From Elephas maximus indicus (taxonomy: Eukaryota > Chordata > Mammalia > Proboscidea > Elephantidae), in NCBI RefSeq assembly GCF_024166365.1, contig NC_064831.1, positions 44,455,768 to 44,519,767 on the forward strand: 64,000 nt of DNA, in the 5' to 3' direction. The translations under genes and the position numbers were made by a program. Numbering within the stretch: the first letter of the stretch is position 1; every line of letters starts with the position of its first letter. Of the stretch, positions 20,638 to 32,995 are shown in pieces. The notes under the pieces were generated by a model, which searched no databases, was not told where the DNA came from, and saw nothing but the letters and a program-made list of their open reading frames with translations.

Positions 20638-22330
20638 ATTATGTACGTCTTTCCAAATTACATTGGATGGTTTATTCCTAAGTATTTGTTCCCTTATATA
20701 TTATTCACTCACATTGAGCTAGAAACCCACCAACTGGCTATTATAGGTGAAATAATGTTTTTGTCCTCAATTATCTTGACAATGAATTTCACCAATTATT
20801 TTTCATGGGTACAGAAAGTCAATGACTGTTCACAGTTTCCTAGATATAGTGAAGTCCACTGATTGGTCACAAATTCCCTAAAATAGTGAGGTCTTCTAAA
20901 GAGCTGAAAATTCAACTAAATGTATGAAAAGTTGATTTCATTTAAGCTTTTCAAGAATTCCTCCATTGCTTAACTTCAGGTGCCCAGGCAGGAACAAAAT
21001 TCTTCAAGAAGGACCATTTTACTTGGTCCTTTTGGTTTAGTCAAGCTTTGCTACTAATAAAAAATGACCAGTGACCCAGACACATCACTCTTTTCCCCCC
21101 TAAGCCATAAATAGAGACACATGATCTGGCCCAGCTTATCTTGGGAGGGTGATGGTACCCTAGAGGTTTATTCCTCCTGAAATTACTGCTGAAGGATTTG
21201 TAGGAGAAAGGATCTTGTTGTCTTAATTCATCAATCTTCCAGCAAGTTTTGGGGGATGTACCTGTGGACATCACTCATTTCCTATCCGGTGTTGTTTAAT
21301 GTTACTTATCCGAGAGTTTTAAAAGTTCTTTGCAGGAAGGGAACGCATCTTATTGATAACACTGTGTAGGCCTGTAACTGACTGCTGCATTCACATCATT
21401 ATGATTATACATTATTGAGACCAGGTACTCAGCAAGTGAAAACTACCAGTCAAGAGCAAATGAAATTCTGTTAAGGATTTTGGTGTCCCTGCAGGTCAAT
21501 AAAGTCATAAAGCTCTGCCACTTCCTCCAGTAGTGACATATTTTATTAGCAGCTGGTATCCCTCTGATACATGACTCCTGCCACTTTTAGAGATGTAAAC
21601 AATTTCCATTTTGAAATGTATAACGAGAATCATGATCGTTGGAGCTAAGCAGTACATTCATCAGAGCACGTACACTGGCTTTGGAGTATTCGTGAAACAT
21701 TATTTCTTCTTACCAGCAAAGACTGCTAGTCACCACTCTTGGTGTTATTTCCTCTGGGACAGTATTTGCATTAGAGCAATATTTTCAGAGTGCTGTTTAT
21801 CACACTGAATATATATTCTGGAGACCACTTATGGTTAGGATCATCTTATTTGTATATCCTTTTGTAGGTTTAAACATTTAAACTACTGACATTTACTGAA
21901 GACTTTTATTTACATTGCAGTATGCTGGGTGCCATAGGCTCTCCTAAGCTAAAAAAAAAAAAAAAAAAAGCTAAGCAGAGCTTTAATACTTTGGACTGGG
22001 TATTGCATACAATCCATAAGCCACCCTTTCCTCCCCTGGCCTCCCCCTAAAAAAAAAAAAAAAAAAAGAGGCTCTGTGGATAGATATTCTTTTCTCTGTG
22101 TATTGAAGTACATTCTTCAACATAGTGTATTGGCTAGCCTGGAATTCTCTTCATAAAAATATGAAGTTTTGCCCTACCATCTACTTTTAGGTCTAACCAG
22201 TTTTCCTTTGCTACTTCCTAGTGCTCACAGCCGAGGGCAGCAGAGCTTTGCCCTGCTCTCCAATTTAGTGGCTGCTGAAGGATCACACTGCCTGGTGTTT
22301 GCCCCCTGATGCGGCTCATTAGACCTTGAG

Positions 22331-22363
22331 CAGCTGCTTAAGTCCATTAACAGTCGCTTAAGT
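22331..22363. promoter_or_regulatory. Possible enhancer core (paired motifs)
   Basis: GCTTAAGT occurs at 22336-22343 and 22356-22363, exactly 20 bp apart, with a CAGCTG E-box at 22331-22336 overlapping the first and CCATTAA between them. Another CAGCTG lies near 22432. Spacing of two helical turns and a GC-richer setting suggest a regulatory element. Motif evidence only. Confidence 0.25.
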
Positions 22364-23176
22364 AGCAGGCTGGGAAAGTTGTGTTGCTATGAGCTAAGGG
22401 TGGGGTTGAGAGCTGGGAACGGGGTGGCTCAGCTGCCAGTACCTGGCTGTATAGACTGTCTCAAATTTGAGGACGATGTTTTCAACATAGATTATTCATT
22501 GGTTGTGACATATGGTATGCAGGACATGTATTGCCACAAGTTTTGCCAAAGAAAATGCTGTATCAATTTAACTGTTCATTTTGCTGGCAACTATTTTGTT
22601 AAATATTTAGGTAATTAATATTGAAAGTAGAATTATCTCTAAAGTTGGTAAAGATATGGTTATCTTTACATCAACTGGAAAATGCCATATAAATCTGTGT
22701 ATATGCTTCTTGTATGGTTTCATCTTACTGCTAGTTGAATGTTCTTCAGTCTGAAAACATCCTCCTATCTTTTAAAAAACGAAGAAAAGTAAATATAACT
22801 AAGCCAGCTGACCAGACGCAGTTTAAAGCCTAGAAATTATTCCAGGACTTGAGCTTCTCTAAGGCTTTATTTTAAGACCCAGGACTTTATGACTATTTGT
22901 TTCAACAGGAGAGTTAGAGGATTGAAAATGTTTTATTGATGGAAAGTGGGAGCTGTTACTACCCCACCTCCTCTACTCAGCAAAACTAAAAAAGAAAGCA
23001 AGCCTGTTCAATTCCCAGCCAGATCTTCTAACATCAAACGAGAAGAATTTATTTCTAAGTGAGAAAAAAAAAAAGTCTTTGTATCACTATAAAATTTCCA
23101 CCATTTTCAACTTTGGCTTGTATATGTATCTTTAATTTAAATTGTGTGGAATCACCTTTACATGGTTTTCCACATT

Positions 23177-23262
23177 AAAAGGAAAAGGAAGCAGGAGCAG
23201 AAGAAAGAAGCAGGAGAAAAAGGAAAGAGCCAGGAGAGGAAGAAGAGGAAGTAAAAGAAAAA
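23177..23262. repeat. Polypurine tract
   Basis: About 85 bases almost entirely A and G on the plus strand (blocks such as GGAAAAGGAAGCAGGAG and GGAGAGGAAGAAGAGGAAG), followed by C7 at about 23277-23283. The T/C-rich complement gives a false membrane-like minus-strand ORF (23132-23317). Confidence 0.85.
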
Positions 23263-23539
23263 AGTAAACGAATAAACCCCCCCTTAAAAAAATTTTTTTT
23301 TTAAGATGTGTCGGCATCTCCTCCGTCTAAATACTGGGTCCTGTTACCTGCCTCTCCGTGACTCATTGGGAATTAAACTGTGTGCAGTGTACTTTTCACG
23401 ATTCCAAGCACAGCCGACTACATCTAAAAGGGTTATCACTAAATCGCCCACACTAACAAAAAGGCTGCTAACACGGAATTGGCCATAGGATTGTCTCCTA
23501 GGTCACCACCCAGTGATAAAAGGAAGATGAGGCTAAGGA

Positions 23540-23850
23540 AGCGCCAGCATCCAGGCGTGTGACCCAGCGGTGAAGCTACGCCCGGCTCGGGGAGCTGTCA
23601 GTGCGATGGTCACGGCCACACCTGGCAGCGGCCACAGTGCATCTCCGGTTCCCAAGGGGTGGGCTCGTCCTGGCGGAGCTGCTCGGTGCAGCGGCGGCGG
23701 CGGCGGCAGCAGAGGGAGCCGAGACGCTGGGCATCGCGGCGCCACGGCTGCACCCGGAGAAGTTCTCAGCACACACACACCGCCAGGCTGCTCTTCACCC
23801 TCAGTTGCTGACGAGCCTTGGCGCTCGTCAACGCACGGGAGCGACTCCCA
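23540..23850. promoter_or_regulatory. CpG island-like patch, candidate promoter
   Basis: A hand count gives roughly 30 CpG in about 310 bases, including (CGG)5 at 23692-23706, in a window where CpG is otherwise rare. An AP-1 type TGACTCA (23359-23365) overlapping an inverted CCAAT box (ATTGG, 23365-23369) lies about 170 bp to the left. No TATA box seen. Possible splice donors exist on both sides: CAG|GTATGT at 24214-24219 on plus, and CAG|GTAACA around 23347 on minus. Direction of transcription is therefore unresolved and the gene unknown. Overlapping ORFs on both strands are what GC-rich DNA produces by chance. Confidence 0.55.
23809..23830. promoter_or_regulatory. Palindromic pair of CRE half-sites
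   Basis: TGACGAGC (23809-23816) and its exact reverse complement GCTCGTCA (23823-23830) are separated by six bases. Each arm carries a TGACG CREB/ATF half-site. It lies at the right edge of the CpG-rich patch. Confidence 0.4.
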
Positions 23851-26800
23851 TTTTGCTTTCTTAGAGGAAGGCTTGAGAAGCGAGCTGCCGAAGGAATTTG
23901 GCAATGAGACGAGTGAAAAGCAATTCTGTGCCAGCAGCTAAATCGTAAAATTGCTTTGGAAGCTGCCCGGGGATCAGGATAGAACTGACAAGAACAGACA
24001 CCACTGCAGACCAGGGGCATGCCTGGCTGCACATGAGACGAAGCTCTGGGACGCAGCCTCAGCTCCTGTTCTAACTATTTGTGGCTGAATGAAGGAAAGG
24101 AGACTAGAAACACTATTGCGAGTGGCATTCCTGAAAGGAAAACACATATACTCAAAAGGAGGGGAGGAACAACCCAGCTGGTGTGTGCATTTTTTTTTTT
24201 TTTAGGAGAATCCGTCAGGTATGTTCTCTCCTCCTTAGCACTGCCTCATCTGCATGTTTTCCTGTCTGTCTTGTTGCTTCTTTTTGTTTGCACTTTGAAT
24301 CACATCAATGGGGCTCTCCTAGTGTCAATGCTGACCTCGCCTGTGTTTACAATATGGGTGATTCCATTGAGAATCACGAACTCCTCAGTCAATGCTTTAA
24401 ATGTGGAATAATAAGTGATTGCTTAGTTTCCACTCAACTTTCAGGGGAATATCTGCATAGGGACAAAAGGCTGTAGTATTTCCTGATCCCCTGGGATTTG
24501 GTGAAAAAAATTTTGTTTAGAGCCAAACGGATAAGAAAAGTTGAGGGCTTCGAGTAAGGGGTTAAAAGCCAAGATGTCATAGACCAGCATTGTGTCACCC
24601 AAGTGTTTTTCCAGCTCAGCAGGGAAACTGGAACAAATAGAGCTTTATCAATGGTTCTGCAGTTCTAGCTCTTCATCAGTCCTTCCAGATGAATATCTTG
24701 CAGATTTACTTTCAAGAAATGAATTGCTTTAATTGTGTTTCTAGTTCTGTTTTACGACTGTTCTAAGGTGCTGAAGGAGGTAGTCTAAAAAATACCCCTT
24801 TACTTCAACAGTGTGAATAAGCCCTAACTTCTGCAATTACATCATCGATATATATGTATAATGAAAAGAAAGATAGATAGGGCAACAATAGTAACGTTGG
24901 CTGCCTTCGTACCTAGGCTGAGATGACAAAGCTTAAAGTCAATTTTCCTTATGAGGCTTTTAAAGAGCAAAATGAAAGAGATGGGTGTATAACACACATA
25001 AAGATGAGTTTTTAAAATACACTGCATTTCTTCAAAAAGTGAAGAATATAAATGTCCTTATTTTGGAATTAAAAATAAATGTAATACTTGTTATCTAAAA
25101 TATTTAAAATGCCATCTTTTACCCATCAAATACCATCTTATTTTCATAAAAGTGGGGGAAATTGGCAATAAAGTAAATGTACATGTATTGAAATTTAATG
25201 AGCTTTTCCAGGAGAGGAGAAGCAAGAGAATGAGAAAGTTCACTAAATTTCTGTGCATAGCAAAATATTTTTCAGATTTGTAAGTGTTTTGTTAACACAA
25301 AGAGTTACTATGAAGACTTCAGACTCTGAATTAATTATTGCTGGTCCTACTTTCTTATGGACTGGTGGCAAATGGAGTTTAAATTGTAATTTATTTATAC
25401 TGTAAAGTAAGTCACCTCTCTGCTCTTTTAAAACTAAAACCTAATTTTTGTCAAATGGCAGTGATCTGGAGCACTGAGTTGGGCAGTACAATAAAATGAG
25501 GAAATCAGTTGTTTCAAAATTCTACACACTGCTATAATAACAATAATATTAAAATATGATAAGTAACTACAGGACTTCCCAGGACCAGGAGAGTGATTTA
25601 AAAGATGGGCAAAGAGATGAGATTACATTCATTAGTAGGGTGTGTAAAACAGTCTGCTTCTTCTGTCGGCGTCTTGTCTGGAGAGGGCTATTATATTTGT
25701 AGATGAAACACTGTAGCAATGATACAATAGTAATTTTACTGAATCTACTAAATGATTATTTTCCAAACTAATGAATAAACTGGTCTAACGTAACTTAAAG
25801 AATATATGAATCTCTTATGTACTAAGTTGCCTTTTCAAACTAGAATGGAAATCTGTTGAGAAAGTAATTTCAATAGGATTGTGAACTTGAATTTGAAGGT
25901 GGATAAGCAGATACAGGTTTATTTCCTAATATTTGATTATCCCTTTTTAGACTTCTATTCATCAGATTTGGAAACTTCTCCCAGAGATTGTCATCACCAT
26001 GTGCTTGAAGAAATGCATGCAGAGGTGAAGCCAGAGGTAAATATGCTAGATAAACCTAGGGAAGTCACTTTGCATGTGCATATCATTAATCAAGTAAGCT
26101 TGTTCCCTTCCTAGGCCATCTAATAACTTTCTGTGGCTGCTAGTTTTTAAATATGAAGCATTGAATTATGTGGTGCATAGAGTTACTTGCTTAGGAGGCA
26201 GGCGATCGTTGTAAACAGATGAAAACTGTGGTGTTTCTCCTTCCAAAGACAAATTTAGACCACCTAGGCATGTGTGTGTATGTGCAGGGGGTGGGGTCAG
26301 TCAGGAGGGGACTCTTCTTGGGCGTCTTTGAAGATATAGGGAAAACCTGTGTTTTTGAATGTCAGTACACTTTGGTATGATACTATCTTTTTCCCAGTGC
26401 TCCAGGCATTACCATTTGTATTGGCCTACTAGCTAATGCAGTCTATCAAATCGTACCACAGGTTGTCACAGGCATTATGCCACCTTACATTGTCTTCCAG
26501 TTTTATCACCATTGGTGCCTGCTCTTCATTCTTTTTTGTCCCGTAATCTTAACTGCAGAAGAACTTTTTCTAGAATTTTTGAAGATGTGGGAATCACCTT
26601 CTCACCTATAAAATTTTTCCTGTTTTTCAGCTGGAAATTTTAGGAATTTTACATACATGGCAAATTTATTTCTAAAACACACTTTTATAAACAGAAAGTC
26701 ACTTTCTAGCTACGTTATGGTTTATACCTAATATTGACATATATGATAACTTACATTTAAAATATCACTTAAGCAATAATTGCAAATTTAAGGAATGAAA

Positions 26801-28005
26801 TTTGCATTTTTTTTGTTTGTTTTGTTCTTAAACATCTTTCCTGAGTCTTAAATGGTCTGTGCTTGGATTGCTAGGCTCCAATTTCCTTTCAGCTTAAAAA
26901 AAAGTGGATTTATTAATGGCCTTCTCAGTCTGTAGCCTTTGAGCAAGCAGAAGAATGTGGGCTCTGTAATCTCTACACAGATAATGGATGCCACAGCCGT
27001 GTTCTTGCTCCACTTGTAGTCTTTTAAGGCATGGTTAGGAGGACAGGAATAAGTATTCTAACCTCTAGATCAAAAGCCCTTCAGAGGAGAAGTAGAAATG
27101 AAGATGCACTGAATCATTGCTCCTTCTCTTGTGAAAAGGGTTTGTGACCAAGAGGCATAAATGTTTCCTTTCTCTTGATTACCCCAGTTATATTGTATAG
27201 TGTCCTTCGGCGTATAGGAATTACTATCATCTAGTCATCATCATCAGATATGGGAGAGGGTTTTACACTATTCCCCCTACAGCAAGAGTTGAGAAAGCAT
27301 TTTCATGGGAATATTTCTGTGCAACGAGATGTGATTCAACATAAATTGTACTCAGGGTTTTAAAAATATATTTTCAACAGTTAATCAGAAAAAATGGTTG
27401 TTTTCCTCAAATGCTACCTGTCTTTCTTAGACTTTTGCAACTCCACCTTCAGCCTATCTCTATTCCCAATAGCCAGTCTCCACTGGCCCAGGTCTTGTGG
27501 TCAGGGCAAAACGTAGTTCGTTCTGGAGTTCCTGGATCTTAGGCATCTGGGTGCGACATGTCTTCTAGACAGAGAAACAGTTTATGCTTACATAGAATCT
27601 GCTTTGCTTCATGGGCTTTGTAAGTTGAAATAACATACCCAAGGAGTAGCTTTTACAGGAGTATAAAATCTATACATGAATGAATGAATGAAGGCACAGC
27701 TCTTGGACAGGGCTCACTGTTTCTCTTTTACAGGTGGGAAAAGCTGCTGGTTTAGGCATGATCACTGAGGCACGTTTCTGAGAGCAGGCATTGTTGGCAT
27801 GATCCTAGAGCCACTGCAGGAAAATCAGATGTGTTTGGAAGCATGTCATCGTTAGTGGCACCTAACTGACAAAACCTAAACACATGCTTTATCAATGAAA
27901 AACCTTTAGCAACAAAAAAAAGCCAGTGAGATAAGATAGAAAACTAATGTGCACATCCCAACAATAAGTTCAATACTTTTTGCTATTTAGTAGAAAAAAA
28001 TACTG
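23851..28005. other. Mostly unassigned single-copy-looking DNA
   Basis: No exon, RNA gene or confident repeat. A T13 run at about 24190-24203 ends in TAG and is followed by a 13-nt segment and GTATGT, which mimics a tiny exon but is unsupported. A 37-nt block at 25983-26019 recurs in diverged form at 30277-30313. (TGAA)n of four units lies near 27677. Confidence 0.35.
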
Positions 28006-28009
28006 GAAT

Positions 28010-28160
28010 CAGTAAAATCCTGGCTTAGTCTCCAACTGACTGGGTAAACTTGGACTGTCACTTTACCTTTCTAAACTTTGGTTTCCTCGTCTGTAAAAGA
28101 TCAGTGTTTGATTAGATGCCCACAAAGATCCCTTCTAGTTCTCAGACTCAGAGAATCTCT
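28010..28160 (-). mobile_element. MIR SINE relic
   Basis: 'tcctggcttagtctccaact', then 'gtcactttacctttctaaac', then 'tggtttcctcgtctgtaaaa', then 'cccttctagttctcagac' is the antisense MIR/MIRb order. Confidence 0.65.
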
Positions 28161-29149
28161 TTCTGTAAAATTTATGTACTGCAGACTCTATAGGGGTGAC
28201 TCCAGTTGAATTGTTAGCTATGGTATTTCTTGACTGGTTTGCTTCTCCTGAGAAACTAGAAACATTTCAGTATCAGTTTGTAAGTGATATTTACCTGTCT
28301 GGCCAACTGAAGAAACACTATTAATCTTTTTAAGGTTGTTTCCCTTCTTATAACTAGGCAATGACAAGTGTTTGTCTGGTTATATTCAACACAAACTGCA
28401 TGGTTTTGTCTAAGGTCCTGTATCTGTGAGTCGTAAAATGTTTGCCACAGCTTGGATAGATATTGAAATGCTGCCCTTTCATTACAAGAAAGAAACAAAC
28501 GGAGTTTGGGTACTTAGCTGCTCACTTTATTAGAGTCATTCATAAATTAGCTTTACTGAGTGTTTTTTAAAATCCAGTATACACATATTGTACTTAGTTT
28601 TTTGAATAGATTTACTTTCTCTTCCTCAACCGTCTCCCTTTCTGGATGGGCACACTCAATGAGAACATGTTAGAAAGGAGGGACACGCAGGGTTCTCTTG
28701 TGGATAAAGGGGAAAACTTAACTAGGAAAGCTCACCAAGCCAAGGAAGAGTTTTTATTTCCTTGTTAATTTCAAAGTAGGTTGGTTGACAGGGGCAAAAC
28801 ATATAAATGATTTCATATATGTAAAACTTAAAGTTGAATTCTGGTACTTCTTAGAAAGTAATCCACAGGATTGTGTTTAATCACATATAAGGTGCCACAA
28901 TATCACTGGGGGATAGTTAAAGCACATGTTAAAAAAAATCATAAGAAAAATAAATATAGACGAAATAAATATGTACTTCCATTACTGCCTTCTTCCGTTT
29001 AGCCTTGAGTGGGAGCATTTTCTTAACTTCTCTGTCTACGTTTGTCTTGGTGACCTGAATTACCTTAGCTGCCAAATCACCCCTTTGAGGATATTTCCAC
29101 TAAGAAGTCTCACTATCACCTGAAGTCAAGAAATTCAGCTCCTCTAGTT
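28161..29149. other. No recognisable feature
   Basis: AT-rich DNA. Small ORFs at 28256-28498 (minus) and 28926-29123 (plus) resemble nothing known to me. Confidence 0.35.
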
Positions 29150-29830
29150 CCCCCCAAACTGCTCCCCTTCCTGATTACCTCAGTCTCTCAGGCTCAAATC
29201 CCAAGTCATTCTTACTGTTTTATTCTCCTTCATACCCCATATTCAATTACTCACCCAATCTCATTTTCTCTTTCACACATCATTTCTGACCTTGTCTTCT
29301 TTTCTCTTCTGATTGGCACCTCCCTAGTTCAAGTTTGTGTCACTTCGTGCCTAGGAGACTGCTCTACCCTTCCAATTGTTCCATCTGCTGTGAAGCTCTC
29401 CTCCGGGCATCTGTTCTGCATACCACTGCCAGATTCATTGTCCTAAAAAATGCTTTGATCATGGCACATGTCAGTCCCCTGCTCAAAAACTCTCAAGGAC
29501 ACCACACGGTATATAAAATACAGAACACCTTTACAATTAGAACCTATCCTGCCTTTTCAACTTTACTTTCCTCTAGTTTCTTAACCAATCCCTGGTAGAC
29601 TTAAACAGATCACCCACCATTTCCAAATCCTGCAATTTTATACAATTCTATAGTACTACATTATTTGCAAAATTCATTGTATGCTTTCCTATAAGATTTC
29701 TTCCTTGGTCTTGCCCTTTAGTTTAAACCTTTACTGTTGTGTGTGCCTTTTTTTTTTTTTTTTTTAATTATTACCCAGATTATAAACCCCTTAAGTACAG
29801 TATCTGTGTATTTGGCAGTTTACTTAAAAT
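29150..29830 (+). mobile_element. L2 LINE 3' region, sense
   Basis: The succession 'ctgccagattcattgtccta', then 'gatcatggcacatgtcagtc', then 'ccctgctcaaaaactctcaa', then 'cctatcctgccttt', and finally 'aaaccccttaagtacagtat' follows the L2 3' end through to its last 100 bases. A T17-18 run at about 29749-29765 interrupts it. The ORF at 29335-29598 lies inside this relic. Confidence 0.55.
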
Positions 29831-30534
29831 TCACACATATCGATGTGTTTGCTTTTATATTTCATTTGCATTCTATGACATTATCAGTTATTAGAGTAAA
29901 AGACTAGTAAAGGAAGGAGAGAAACTGGTATACAAAGCAGGGGATATCGAAAAGGAAAAAATGTAAGGCCAGGAGGAAAAACTCAAACCTATACTATGGC
30001 TCAAGACAGGAATTACCTCTGCAGCTACATTTAGGAAAAATTGGAATAACTTTGGACAACCTGTTTTTGGTGAAACTAAGTACCCCGGGAACCCAATACA
30101 AGCTTGTGTATGTTTTTCACAGTTTTAGAAGTCATCAGACCTTAATAACTTTCAATATTACAGCTGACATGGGTTTCAGGAAGAGCCTACTACCATAAAA
30201 TGCTCCTAGGAATGTGAGGAGAGATTAGAGTGTGACCAGTGGTCCTGGTTTATTCTCATTGTTTAGAGATTCTTTCAGAGATTGTTATAACTATGTGCTT
30301 GGGGAAATCCATGTTCTAAGATAAGTATTAGATACTTCAGGAGACACTCACTAATTCCATAGGTCTAGTGCCCATGCAATTTATGAACACGACCATTGAA
30401 AGGCAGAAGAGGTATAGCCACAGAAGAGGTAGAAGATGGACAGTTAATAACAGGGGAGCTGCCTGCCTGACTTTACCTAGGTCAAAATCATGTCACATGA
30501 TAAGTCACTGTCAACTTGTGATGGTGTTTGTCTT
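29831..30534. other. No recognisable feature
   Basis: No gene. Contains the second copy (30277-30313) of the 37-nt block mentioned at 25983. Confidence 0.35.
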
Positions 30535-30865
30535 CTTTTTTTAAAACGTAATTGATTTGACTTGTTGTTGTTGTTGAGAATATACATAGCACAACATAAA
30601 CCAATTCAACAATTTCTACATGTATAATTCAGTGACAATGATTACACTGTTCAAGTTGTACAACCATTTTCACCCTCCTTTTCATAATTGTTCCTCCCCC
30701 ATTAACATGAAATCACTGCTCTCTAAGTTTCCTGTCTAATCTTTTGAGTTGCTTTATCAATTTGATCCCATATAGATAGTTCTTAAAAGAGCATAGTGCT
30801 CAAGGCAGATATTCTTTACTAGTTAGCTAAACTGTTGTTTGGTTTAAAGAAGACATTGGGGGATA
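30535..30865 (-). mobile_element. L1 3' UTR fragment, antisense
   Basis: The T-rich start followed by 'gttgttgttgagaatataca', 'caattcaacaatttctacat', 'caaccattttcaccctcctt' and 'aagagcatagtgctcaaggc' is a lineage-specific L1 3' UTR that I associate with elephant DNA. It differs from the 3' UTR at 61021-62035, so at least two L1 lineages are present. Confidence 0.6.
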
Positions 30866-31512
30866 TTTTTTGTCTTCCTCTTCTTGATCAAAGGTGCTGA
30901 GACTAAGCACTACTCTTTTTGGTTTGGTGTTTCTAGTAATAATACTTTCCTCATCAGCTCTGTGCCTCGTATTCTTCTTTGCTTCCTCTGAAATAAATTT
31001 TTCCCCTCTTGACTTCAGCCAATAATCTACAATGAAATCTACCTCTCTCCTATTTACTCTTGAAGTACAGCACAGCTGCGTCCTTGTTATTGGTCTCTAC
31101 TACTGTGGCTCCTGCTTGATGGCATCTAGTACCTGATGGCTTCAATATTCACAGCTCTGTGAAGAAATTCATGGACTCGCCAATGATCTTTTTTTTTTTT
31201 TTTCCTGGAAGGATTTCTGGGAATCTATTTAGCTCAAGATAGGAGACAGTGTGGTTGATTGCAGACAGGTGCTTCCACCTGAGATATTTCATGTTGGAGG
31301 GAAATTCCTCAAAAAAAAAAAAAAAGGTATGAATAACAAGCCTAAGCAAACTCTGCCTTAAGCTCCTTATTTGAGGATGAAATCTCTAAATTCCTCAATA
31401 TTGATAGTAAGGGAAGGGTATGTGAATTAGGAGGCACAAAGTAATGTCACCTCTAGAATCTATTGGGAGAAATCTCAAGTCTGGATTTGTGAATTTTCCT
31501 TGTGAGTTTCTT
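30866..31512. other. Unassigned; homopolymer runs
   Basis: No gene. T14 at about 31190-31203 and A15 at about 31311-31325 lie 110 bp apart in opposite sense. The minus-strand ORF across them (31149-31349) is low-complexity. Confidence 0.35.
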
Positions 31513-31523
31513 AGTTTCAGATT

Positions 31524-32476
31524 GTTGTTGTTGTTAGGTACTGTCAAGTCGGTTCCGACTCATAGCAACCCTATGCACAACAGAACGAAACACTACCCAG
31601 TCTTGTGCCATCCTTACAATCACTGTTATGCTTGAGCTCATTGTTGCAGCCACTGTGTCAATCCACCTTGTTGAGGGTCTTCCTCTTCTCCACTGACCCT
31701 GTACTTTGACAAGCATGATGTCCTTCTCCAGGGACTCATCCCTCCTGACAACATGTCCAAAGAATGTAAGAGGCAGTCTCGCCATTCTTGCTTTTAAGGA
31801 GCATTCTGGTTGTACTTCTTCTAAGACAGATTTATTCGTTTTTTTTTTGGCAGTCCGTGGTATATTCAATATTCTTCGCCAACACCACAATTCAAAGGCA
31901 TCAATTCTTCTTCAGGCTTCTCATTGTCCAGCTTTCACATGCATGTGATGAGATTGAAAATACCATGGCTTTTTTTTTTTTTTTTGGGTCAGGCACACCT
32001 TAGTCTTCAAGGGGACATGTTTGCTCTTCAACACTTTAAAGAGGTCCTTTGCAGCAGATTTACCCAATGCAATGCATCTTTTGATTTCTTGACTGCTGCT
32101 TCCAAGGCTGTTGATTGTGGATCCAAGTAAAATGAAATCCATGACCACTTCAAACTTTTCTCCATTTATCATACTCCCTGGTCCAGTTGTGAGGATTTTT
32201 GTTTTCTTTATGTTGAGGTGCAGTCCGTACTGAAGGCTGTGGTCTTTGATCTTCATTGGTAAGTGCTTCAAGCCCTTTTCACTTTCAGCAAGCAAGGTTG
32301 TGTCATTTCCATGACGCAGGGAGTTAATGAGTCTTCCTCCAATCCTGATGCCCCGTTCTTCTTCATATAGTCCAGCTTCTCATAATATTTGCTCAGCATA
32401 CAGATTGAATAGGTATGGTGAAAGAATACAACCTTTCCTGACTTTAAACCAATCAGTATTACCTTGTTCTGTCTGA
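31524..32476 (-). mobile_element. RTE-type LINE, 5'-truncated, perfect TSD
   Basis: Antisense RTE 3' portion with its (GTT)n end at the left (31524) and truncation just upstream of RT motif B at the right. AGTTTCAGATT at 31513-31523 recurs at 32477-32487, an 11-bp perfect TSD, so both ends are defined. A T16-type run at about 31971-31986 is an internal expansion. RTE TSDs are typically short, which fits. Confidence 0.92.
31534..32295 (-). pseudogene. RTE C-terminal protein relic
   Basis: Open pieces 32295-31921 (after the YADD box: KIKDHSLQYGLHLNIKKTK, then ALGKSAAKDLFKVLKSK) and 31890-31534 (MWCWRRILNIPRTAKKKTNK, then FGHVVRRDESLEKDIML, then RRGRPSTRWID) form the RT thumb and C-terminal domain of RTE. 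They are separated by an A-run frameshift. The catalytic part is absent. Confidence 0.85.
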
Positions 32477-32487
32477 AGTTTCAGATT

Positions 32488-32983
32488 ACCTTCCTCTTAA
32501 GACCCTTGAGGCTATCAGCCTTGATGAATTTCTCCATGTTTGATTCCAGTTGTCTGCACTTCAGGCCCTATCTAAAGTATATCATTTGCTGATTGCTGTG
32601 TTTGAATTATACAGTTTTCTCCCATGAGAATGAAAACAGTGTTTCTTAGAAAGCAGAACATTTGAAAAATCTACAAGATGTTACACAAATTTCAAATGGC
32701 AAATTTGATTCAAAATATAAACTGCTAGATCATTTTGAAAAATTCTAGAGAACAAAAAGTACTTGTCAGAGTAGTCACAGTTTCTGGATACTTAAGTTTT
32801 TTATTCAATTGCTCCTCAGTTAATCCATTTATCATCTCAATTTTCATAGTGAACTCAATCTCTTAGTTCAGTTAGCCAAAACTCTTAGAGGACTGATGAT
32901 TTCATCTGGTACTGCTTTATACCAGATAAAAATGGACCAAGTATCAAAATGTGTTCATATTTTAATGCAAAAAAAATTGTTAC
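32488..32983. other. No recognisable feature
   Basis: AT-rich DNA with no assignable gene or repeat. Confidence 0.4.
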
Positions 32984-32995
32984 TATATGTCTGTG

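Larger units (their letters stand above)
20638..23530. other. Mostly single-copy-looking DNA
   Basis: No coding exon recognised. Notable items are A18-19 runs at about 21951-21969 and 22050-22066, a GC-richer segment at 22200-22440, and a purine-rich tract at 23177-23262. Confidence 0.4.

Noticed and set aside
23533..23941. Overlapping ORFs of about 120 codons on both strands in the CpG patch
   Set aside because: Several frames are open at once on both strands, as GC-rich DNA with few AT-rich stops produces; peptides are Ala/Gly/Pro/Arg-rich with no known domain.
24183..24222. Micro-exon after a T13 run with GTATGT donor
   Set aside because: A 13-nt exon with ideal signals can arise by chance in T-rich DNA; kept only as one of two possible donor sites for the CpG patch.
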